Source of the DNA: an uncultured Prevotellaceae bacterium
GTDB taxonomy: Bacteria > Bacteroidota > Bacteroidia > Bacteroidales > Bacteroidaceae
Direction: 5' to 3'
Length of the DNA stretch: 7,746 nt
Assembly (NCBI GenBank): GCA_958404085.1
Contig: CATXZX010000069.1
Span: forward strand, 1-7,746
The position numbers and the translations under genes are program-made. The notes under the pieces are model-generated. The model was given only the letters and a program-made list of their open reading frames with translations. It was not told the origin of the DNA and ran no database searches. Below, one piece after another: positions 1 to 4,969 of the stretch (its first letter is position 1; each line of letters begins with the position of its first letter).

Positions 1-59
1 CCAAAACTTCAACGGTCAGAAAAGCCTATCTGATGGCTTTCTGACCGTTGAAGTTTTGG
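1..59. terminator. Long near-perfect hairpin, probable bidirectional terminator
   Basis: Bases 1-26 pair with 35-59 around an 8-nt loop (27-34). The stem is 25 bp with one extra A in the left arm as its only flaw. The outer stem carries AAAA on the left and TTTT on the right, so either strand yields a GC-containing hairpin followed by U residues, the usual form of a bidirectional intrinsic terminator. It lies 65 nt beyond the stop codon of the minus-strand lipoprotein gene and would end the maeB-lipoprotein transcript. It probably also serves a plus-strand gene to the left of the window. The window starts exactly at the stem, so further flanking pairing cannot be excluded. A smaller GGGCG-TTTT-CGCCC hairpin sits at 75-88 without a T-tract. 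Confidence 0.75.
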
Positions 60-124
60 GTCGTTGCAGGCGCGGGGCGTTTTCGCCCATCGGCCTGTCT
101 TGTCGGAAACAGAAGAAATCCGTC

Positions 125-511
125 TTATTCGGTTTTCCAGGAGATATTGTAATACGATCCGTCTATCGATGTGGCGCACTTGGTGACGAATACGCCAGAC
201 TGTCGGGCCGCTTCGATGTAAAGGGAATGTACGGGGCCTCCCTTGTCCGTGTAGTATGCAGAGAGTTTGGCATTGAACCCCTTGCCTACCGGACCTATTG
301 TGTATTGTACCTGACCGTCGGTACAGGTGCTTTGGTGGTAGCGGTTTTCCCCCTTCTCGTCTGTGTAGGAGATGGTGACGGCTTCTCCGATGTCGGCTTT
401 GGCTGTATAATGGATGTAATAGTCGTTGGGCGTGTCATCGTCGTTGTCGCATCCGGCCAGTGTCGTTCCGCCAATCAGCAGAGTCGCGAATAAGAGGATT
501 TTAAGTTTCAT
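125..511 (-). CDS. Small lipoprotein of unknown function, probably surface-exposed
   Basis: This 128-aa protein has a clear lipoprotein signal peptide: a short basic start (MKLK), a hydrophobic core and the lipobox LAGC with the lipidated cysteine at residue 21. An acidic stretch follows directly (DNDDD, residues 22-26). In Bacteroidota, acidic residues right after the lipid cysteine act as a surface-export signal, so outer-leaflet display is a reasonable inference. The mature part (about 30-128) is rich in alternating polar and beta-branched residues (for example AVTISYTDEKGE, VQYTIGPVGKGFNAKLSAYY), which suggests a small beta-sandwich. The overall pattern faintly resembles MmpS-like periplasmic domains, but I would not name a family. 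C63 and C112 could form a disulfide. The ATG at 511 is preferred because it begins the signal peptide; a longer frame reaching 628 would run into maeB and add a non-signal, Arg/His-rich extension. The gene follows the maeB stop by 23 nt and is probably co-transcribed with it. Confidence 0.85.
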   Translation of the reverse strand: MKLKILLFATLLIGGTTLAGCDNDDDTPNDYYIHYTAKADIGEAVTISYTDEKGENRYHQSTCTDGQVQYTIGPVGKGFNAKLSAYYTDKGGPVHSLYIEAARQSGVFVTKCATSIDGSYYNISWKTE

Positions 512-534
512 TTTAATGGATTTTGATGCGCGGC

Positions 535-2835
535 TTACTCCGCAACGTTCCGGTTGTTCTTCTTTTTCTCGACAATGGCATCGATGGCGGCTACTGCCGT
601 GATGTTTACGATGTCGCGCACAGAGCATTCGAAGTCGGTAAAATGAATCGGCTTGTTGAGGCCCATCTGGATGGGGCCGATGATTTCGGCTTCCTGGCTG
701 AGCATCTGCAACATCTTGTAAGAAGAGTTGGCTGCACTGAGATTGGGGAACACAAGTGTATTGACATCTTTTCCGAGCAGGCGTGTGAATGGATATTTTT
801 CATCGCGAAGCTCACGGTCGAGGGCGAAGTTCAACTGCATCTCGCCGTCGATGGCCAGGTCGGGGTATTGCGCCTGCATGTGGGCCACGGCTTCGTGTAC
901 GGCAACCGGGCTTCCGGTGGTGTCGGTACCGAAATTGGAGTATGAAAGCATGGCAATGACCGGTGTGCGGTTGAAGAAACGTACCGTGTCGGCGCTGAGC
1001 TGGGCCAGGTCGATGAGCGCGTCTTTGTCCGGGTGGCGGTTAATGAGCGTGTCGGCCAGGAAATAGACACCTTTCTTGGAGTTGACGATGTGCATGGTGC
1101 CGAAATGCTTGTGGCCGGCCCGGATGCCGATGACTTCCTTCGCTACTTTGATGGTGTTCGAGTATTTGGTGTACAGACCGGTGATGAAGGCATCGGCTTC
1201 TCCGGTTTCTACCATCATCATGCCGAAGTAGTTGCGTTCGAACATCTTGTCTTCTGCCTCTTGGCGGGTATATCCTTCGCGTTGTTTTTTGTCGGCCAGT
1301 ATGCGGGCATAGCGTTTGCGGCGCTCTGTCTGGCTTTCGTTGCGCAGGTTGATGATTTCGATACCGTCCATGTTGAGTTTCAGGTCTTCGGCCATTTTGC
1401 GTATCTGTATGTCATTGCCGAGCAGGATGGGGTGGCACAAGCCTTCTTCCTTGGCGGTGACTGCGGCCTGCAACATGTTGGGATGCGTTCCTTCTGCAAA
1501 TACGACACGTTGCGGGTCGACGCGTGCGATGTTGTAAAGCGAGCGCGACAGTTTGCTTTCCTGCCCCATGAGTTCTTTCAGACGCAGACGGTATGCTTTC
1601 CAGTCGGCAATGGGGTGGCGGGCTACGCCGCTCTCCATGGCCGCTTTGGCTACGGCCATGGATACCTCGGTGATGAGGCGGGGATCGACGGGCTTGGGAA
1701 TGAAATAATCGGGCCCGAACGTCAGATTCGTGACCTGATAAGTGCGGTTCACTACATCCGGTACCGGACGTTTGGCCAGGTCGGCAATGGCGCGTACGGC
1801 TGCCAGTTTCATTTCTTCGTTAATGCTTTTTGCTGCTGTGTCGAGCGCGCCGCGGAAGATGTAGGGGAATCCGATTACGTTATTGATTTGGTTGGGGTAG
1901 TCTGAGCGTCCGGTACTCATCAGCACATCGGGACGTGCTTCTTTGGCATCCTCGTACGAAATTTCGGGAGTAGGATTGGCCAATGCAAAGATGATGGGTG
2001 CTTCGTTCATGGTACGTACCATCTCTTTCGTCAGAATATTGCCTTTTGACAGGCCTACGAATACGTCAGCCCCGCTGATAGCTTCTTCGAGTGTGTGGAC
2101 ATCGCGGCGTTCGGTCGCAAATTCGCGTTTCTGTTCCGTCAGTTTTTCGCGTTCGGTTGTTATGACACCTTTGGAGTCTAACATCAGGATGTTTTCGGCT
2201 TTGGCTCCGAGCGCTTTGTAGAGGCGGGTACATGAGATGGCAGCCGCACCGGCGCCGTTCACGACGATTTTTACGTCCGCTATGTTCTTGCCGTTCACTT
2301 CGAGAGCGTTGATGAGCCCTGCGGCCGAGATGATAGCCGTTCCGTGCTGGTCGTCATGCATGACAGGTATGTCGAGTTCTTCTTTCAGACGCTTTTCTAT
2401 TTCGAAACATTCAGGTGCTTTGATGTCTTCTAAGTTGATGCCACCGAATGTAGGTGCGATAGCCTTGACAGCTTCAATGAATTTGTCCGGGTCTTTCTCG
2501 TCAACTTCAATGTCGAAGGCATCGACTCCGGCGTATATTTTGAAAAGTAGGCTTTTTCCCTCCATGACGGGTTTTCCGCTGACGGCTCCTATATCGCCGA
2601 GGCCCAAAACAGCAGTACCATTGGAGATGACAGCTACTAAATTGCCTTTGTTCGTATATTTATAGGCATCTTCCGGGCTTTTCTGGATTTCCAGACACGG
2701 TTCGGCCACGCCCGGCGAATAGGCCAGCGACAGGTCGGACTGTGTACGGTAGGGTTTGGTCGGTACGATTTCGATTTTTCCGGGTTTGCCCTGTGAGTGA
2801 TAGCGCAGGGCCGCTTCTTTTGTGACTTTTATCAT
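535..2835 (-). CDS. maeB: NAD(P)-dependent malic enzyme fused to a phosphotransacetylase-like domain (MaeB type)
   Basis: This cytosolic enzyme oxidatively decarboxylates malate to pyruvate and CO2, giving NADPH or NADH. At 766 aa it matches the MaeB family (about 760 aa). The N-terminal malic domain (about 15-160) contains SLAYSPGVAEP with Tyr39, MEGKSLLFK with Lys94, and the metal-binding acidic residues Glu136/Asp137 (NLEDIKAPE) and Asp162 (HDDQHGT). The Rossmann domain (about 165-390) has the nucleotide loop NGAGAAA (193-199), LDSKG (219-223) and ALANPTPE (284-291). Residues about 430-756 form a phosphotransacetylase-like domain. By comparison with true Pta, where I recall a catalytic Ser-Arg before GCS, the matching positions are Asp734-Phe735 (FTDFECS), so this domain is probably catalytically dead. 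In E. coli MaeB it binds acetyl-CoA as an allosteric inhibitor. The ATG at 2835 fits family length and lies just downstream of the predicted promoter; an in-frame ATG at 2898 would lie upstream of it. Cofactor preference cannot be read with certainty. Confidence 0.97.
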   Translation of the reverse strand: MIKVTKEAALRYHSQGKPGKIEIVPTKPYRTQSDLSLAYSPGVAEPCLEIQKSPEDAYKYTNKGNLVAVISNGTAVLGLGDIGAVSGKPVMEGKSLLFKIYAGVDAFDIEVDEKDPDKFIEAVKAIAPTFGGINLEDIKAPECFEIEKRLKEELDIPVMHDDQHGTAIISAAGLINALEVNGKNIADVKIVVNGAGAAAISCTRLYKALGAKAENILMLDSKGVITTEREKLTEQKREFATERRDVHTLEEAISGADVFVGLSKGNILTKEMVRTMNEAPIIFALANPTPEISYEDAKEARPDVLMSTGRSDYPNQINNVIGFPYIFRGALDTAAKSINEEMKLAAVRAIADLAKRPVPDVVNRTYQVTNLTFGPDYFIPKPVDPRLITEVSMAVAKAAMESGVARHPIADWKAYRLRLKELMGQESKLSRSLYNIARVDPQRVVFAEGTHPNMLQAAVTAKEEGLCHPILLGNDIQIRKMAEDLKLNMDGIEIINLRNESQTERRKRYARILADKKQREGYTRQEAEDKMFERNYFGMMMVETGEADAFITGLYTKYSNTIKVAKEVIGIRAGHKHFGTMHIVNSKKGVYFLADTLINRHPDKDALIDLAQLSADTVRFFNRTPVIAMLSYSNFGTDTTGSPVAVHEAVAHMQAQYPDLAIDGEMQLNFALDRELRDEKYPFTRLLGKDVNTLVFPNLSAANSSYKMLQMLSQEAEIIGPIQMGLNKPIHFTDFECSVRDIVNITAVAAIDAIVEKKKNNRNVAE

Positions 2836-2873
2836 AAAGCTATCTGTTGAAATATATATCTTTAAATACGACG

Positions 2874-2881
2874 CAAAGTTA
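2874..2881 (-). promoter_or_regulatory. Probable Bacteroides-type -7 element for maeB
   Basis: On the minus strand this reads TAACTTTG, a full match to the TAnnTTTG -7 element of the Bacteroides primary sigma factor. It would place the transcription start near 2867 and leave a leader of about 30 nt before the maeB ATG at 2835. The upstream TTTG-like element is poor: a TTTG lies at 2899-2896, only 14 nt away instead of the usual 19-21. The call rests mainly on the -7 match and position. Confidence 0.6.
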
Positions 2882-3126
2882 AGAATTGCGTATGACAAAC
2901 GTTGCGAAGGGGAACTTAATATTGGTTTTAGAGAATAAAAATACGTGATAAAACAGAGCGTGGAAAGGTGAGTGTGGCAGTAAAAATGTCAATTATTCAG
3001 AGAGCGGATTTTTAGTAAATGAAGAGAATAAGGGTCGGGTTTGTAAATAAAATCAAATAATGCTGGCTGATGAATATGCAATCTAAAAATAATGTAAAAA
3101 TATTATGCTCGATACGTTTTATTTGG
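2882..3126. other. AT-rich divergent intergenic region, no gene seen
   Basis: This stretch separates the maeB promoter from the promoter ahead of the TetR-type gene. It is strongly AT-rich and has stops in all frames that matter. I see no convincing coding region, RNA gene or long inverted repeat. It may hold upstream activator sites for either direction, but none can be named from sequence. Confidence 0.6.
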
Positions 3127-3134
3127 TACTTTTG
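3104..3134 (+). promoter_or_regulatory. Bacteroides-type promoter ahead of the TetR-type gene
   Basis: TACTTTTG at 3127-3134 fully matches the TAnnTTTG -7 element. TATG at 3104-3107 is a one-mismatch version of the TTTG -33 element at a 19-nt spacing. Transcription would start near 3141, leaving a leader of about 140 nt before the regulator ATG at 3285. That is unusually long next to the about 25-30 nt leaders inferred for the other two promoters here. Confidence 0.6.
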
Positions 3135-3140
3135 TCGTAA

Positions 3141-3284
3141 AATAAGTAAATCTATGATAGGGCTACATGATTCGTGAAGTCGATGGGGAGAAGGTCCTTG
3201 TGGGCGTTGACTCCTTGCGACGGCATTGAACGAAATCTTTGTGGTCTAAGAATCTTATCGGTAAACTAAAAACAAGAATTGGGT
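3141..3284 (+). promoter_or_regulatory. Long 5' leader of the TetR-type gene, possibly structured or with an upstream ORF
   Basis: Between the predicted transcription start and the ATG at 3285 lies a block (about 3170-3230) that is clearly richer in G and C than its AT-rich surroundings. Nested pairing can be drawn: CGATG 3181-3185 with CATTG 3224-3228 (one G-U), GGAG 3187-3190 with CTCC 3211-3214, and GTCC 3194-3197 with GGGC 3202-3205 around a TTGT loop. The same block holds a 20-codon ORF, ATG 3167 to TGA 3229, whose peptide starts MIREVDGEKV. A perfect small palindrome, TAAGA-A-TCTTA, lies at 3247-3257. I do not recognise a known riboswitch or RNA family. It may be a regulatory leader, a small translated peptide or a gene remnant. 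Confidence 0.35.
3247..3257. promoter_or_regulatory. Short perfect palindrome, candidate operator
   Basis: TAAGA and TCTTA flank a single central A, 27 nt before the start codon of the TetR-type gene. TetR proteins bind palindromes and often control themselves, which makes this an autoregulation candidate. Five-bp arms are short and arise by chance in AT-rich DNA, so support is weak. Confidence 0.2.
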
Positions 3285-4046
3285 ATGATAGATACTCACC
3301 ATAGCCTGGCCTCTCAGAAAAATTTGCGTTTCCGGATAGTAAAATGTGCAATGTTTCTGTTTTCCCGCGAAGGTATCAAGCCTGTGACGATGGATCGGAT
3401 TGCGAAAGAGCTGCAGATATCTAAGCGGACACTCTATGAAATATTTAATGACAAGGAAGAACTTTTACTTGAAGGTGTCTGCGTTTTTAAGGAACTGATG
3501 AATCGTTATAGTGAAGATTTAGCTCAGAAAGTGGACAATGTACTGGAACTGATGCTTATAATGTATCAACTTCGGTTAAACGAAATGCGTTTTGTTACAC
3601 CCCGTTTTTATTCGGATATGAGGAAGTATCCCAGTGTCGTACGTTTTATGCGTGATAGTATGAATCGTGAAACAGATAAGGTGCAGGCCTTTATGAAATG
3701 TGGCGTGGAACAAGGATTGTTTCGTAAAGACGTGAATTTTGAAGTGATTCATCGTGTGATATTCAGCCAGGTTGAATTTGTCATGCAAAATTTGTTGCCC
3801 GAGCGTTATCCGCTGGTTGAGTTATTTGATTCTTTTATCTTGGTTTGCATGCGCGGCTTTTCAACAGAAAAGGGTGTGCGGCAAATTGAGGATTTTGTAA
3901 AACGGCGCGGGTGTATGACTGATGATTTTCCTGAGGCTCTGTACGAATATTGGCCGGATAATTGTGATATAGACGCTTTGCTTTCTAATAAAAGGAATAG
4001 GATCGAAGTAGAGAAAAAAAGACCGGATGACGATGCTAAATCTTAA
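3285..4046 (+). CDS. TetR/AcrR-family transcriptional regulator
   Basis: The protein has 253 aa. The N-terminal part (about 14-62) is a typical TetR DNA-binding domain: IVKCAMFLFSREG, then a helix-turn-helix with TMDRIAKELQISKRTLYEIF (35-54), followed by the characteristic NDKEELLLEGV. The rest (about 70-205) is helical and would be the ligand-binding/dimerisation domain; its ligand cannot be inferred. Residues about 205-253 form a hydrophilic, charged tail (ending EKKRPDDDAKS) beyond the usual family length of roughly 190-210 aa. I chose the ATG at 3285; a TTG two codons upstream (3279) is the only nearby alternative and has no advantage. The gene has its own promoter, ends in a hairpin, and sits 99 nt upstream of the export operon on the same strand, so control of that operon, of itself, or both is plausible but inferred. 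Family call is firm, target is not. Confidence 0.92.
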   Translation: MIDTHHSLASQKNLRFRIVKCAMFLFSREGIKPVTMDRIAKELQISKRTLYEIFNDKEELLLEGVCVFKELMNRYSEDLAQKVDNVLELMLIMYQLRLNEMRFVTPRFYSDMRKYPSVVRFMRDSMNRETDKVQAFMKCGVEQGLFRKDVNFEVIHRVIFSQVEFVMQNLLPERYPLVELFDSFILVCMRGFSTEKGVRQIEDFVKRRGCMTDDFPEALYEYWPDNCDIDALLSNKRNRIEVEKKRPDDDAKS

Positions 4047-4068
4047 AACATATAATATTTAGCATTTT
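4033..4068 (+). terminator. Hairpin overlapping the stop of the TetR-type gene, probable weak terminator
   Basis: ATGCTAAAT at 4033-4041 pairs perfectly with ATTTAGCAT at 4057-4065 (9 bp, 15-nt loop), followed by TTT. The left arm lies inside the last codons of the regulator gene and the loop holds its stop codon (4044-4046). The stem is AT-rich, so termination may be partial. With the separate promoter just downstream, it suggests the regulator and the export genes are separate transcription units. Confidence 0.5.
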
Positions 4069-4081
4069 ATCTAAGTGTTGT

Positions 4082-4113
4082 CTTGCCTGGTTAAGAAAAA
4101 AAAACTATTTTTG
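4082..4113 (+). promoter_or_regulatory. Strong Bacteroides-type promoter for the export operon
   Basis: TATTTTTG at 4106-4113 fully matches TAnnTTTG, and CTTG at 4082-4085 is a near match to the -33 TTTG at a 20-nt spacing. An A-tract (about 4096-4104) lies between them. Transcription would begin near 4120, about 25 nt before the ATG at 4146. This is the best-formed promoter in the window. An imperfect inverted repeat, ATTC (4122-4125) and GAAT (4135-4138), overlaps the start region and could bind a regulator, though the arms are very short. Confidence 0.7.
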
Positions 4114-4145
4114 CAGGCGGTATTCATTTAAACGGAATTTTTAAA

Positions 4146-4961
4146 ATGAAAAGAACATCTTTAGGTGCAATATTGCTGTGTTGCGTGATGAGTTTTGTCT
4201 CATGCGTTTCGAATAAAGAAATGACATACATTCAGGGAGCGGACCAGTTGTATCGTGCTGCGCAGGAAATTACGAAAGGGTATGGCCTGACAATACAGAC
4301 TGATGATCAGTTGGCGATTTCTGTGAGTTGTGATCCCAAAAAATTGATAGAGCCGTTCAATACCCAGACGCTTATCGGTGGAGCAGCATCCGAGGGTAGT
4401 TATGGAAGCACGGTAAATGCATCTTCCGGTGTATCTTATTTTTATGTAGATAAGGAGGGTAATATCGATTTCCCGATATTTGGCAAAATACAGGCACGTG
4501 GGTTGACCGTAAATGCATTGTCTGATAAAATACGTCAGATGATGATAGATAGAGATTTTATTAGCGATCCGATTGTTACGACTCGAATTATGAGTTTTAA
4601 GGTAACGGTTCTCGGCGATGTCCGTAATCCTGGCGTGCAGAGTTATACAGGACAGCGTTTGACGTTGCTTGAAGCCTTGGGCCGCGCAGGTGATTTGAAT
4701 AGTTCTGCCGTTCGTACCAATGTACTTGTCGTACGCGAAGAAGAGGGAAAACGTACGTCTTATCAGATAGATCTTACCGATCCGAAGAGCGTGTTCAATT
4801 CGCCGGCTTATTACATGCAGCAGAACGATTTGATTTATGTGGAATCGAATAAATCTGTAAAGGTAAAGGGTAGTACAAGTTATACCTATTTGAGCGTATC
4901 CGGTACGTTGGTCGGTATGACAACGTCTATAATTTCTTTGATAATTGCATTAGACAAATAA
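4146..4961 (+). CDS. Wza-like polysaccharide export lipoprotein
   Basis: This 271-aa protein is the outer-membrane exit channel component for capsular or exopolysaccharide. A lipoprotein signal peptide ends at FVSC with the lipidated cysteine at residue 20, followed by SNKEMTYIQG, typical of Bacteroidota export proteins. The polysaccharide export domain spans about 46-147 (GYGLTIQTDDQLAISV, then YFYVDKEGNIDFPIFGKI and the region ending DPIV). One SLBB domain follows at about 151-200 (FKVTVLGDVRNPGVQSY, LTLLEALGRAGDL). Residues 252-269 are hydrophobic and would form the membrane-crossing helix that lines the outer-membrane pore in Wza. At 271 aa it is much shorter than E. coli Wza (about 380 aa) and has one SLBB unit rather than two, normal for this phylum. 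It is followed after 8 nt by the Wzc-like kinase gene, its expected partner. Confidence 0.95.
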   Translation: MKRTSLGAILLCCVMSFVSCVSNKEMTYIQGADQLYRAAQEITKGYGLTIQTDDQLAISVSCDPKKLIEPFNTQTLIGGAASEGSYGSTVNASSGVSYFYVDKEGNIDFPIFGKIQARGLTVNALSDKIRQMMIDRDFISDPIVTTRIMSFKVTVLGDVRNPGVQSYTGQRLTLLEALGRAGDLNSSAVRTNVLVVREEEGKRTSYQIDLTDPKSVFNSPAYYMQQNDLIYVESNKSVKVKGSTSYTYLSVSGTLVGMTTSIISLIIALDK

Positions 4962-4969
4962 AAGTACGT

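Noticed and set aside
56..493. Plus-strand open frame (145 codons) over the lipoprotein region
   Set aside because: It overlaps the terminator hairpin and is antisense to a protein with a clear signal peptide and lipobox; its Val-rich translation looks like a shadow.
1033..1905. Long plus-strand open frame (290 codons) inside maeB
   Set aside because: It is antisense to well-conserved malic enzyme/Pta-like domains, and its translation has no recognisable domain; openness follows from the codon bias of maeB.
2836..2898. Upstream in-frame ATG for maeB at 2898
   Set aside because: It lies upstream of the predicted -7 element at 2881-2874, adds 21 residues not typical of the family, and the ATG at 2835 gives the normal N-terminus.
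3141..3284. tRNA or other standard small RNA in the leader
   Set aside because: No T-loop consensus, no cloverleaf arms, and no resemblance I can defend to tmRNA, 6S or SRP RNA.
3163..3351. 62-codon minus-strand frame over the leader and start of the regulator gene
   Set aside because: It is antisense to the HTH-domain start, has no recognisable features, and no promoter is seen for it.
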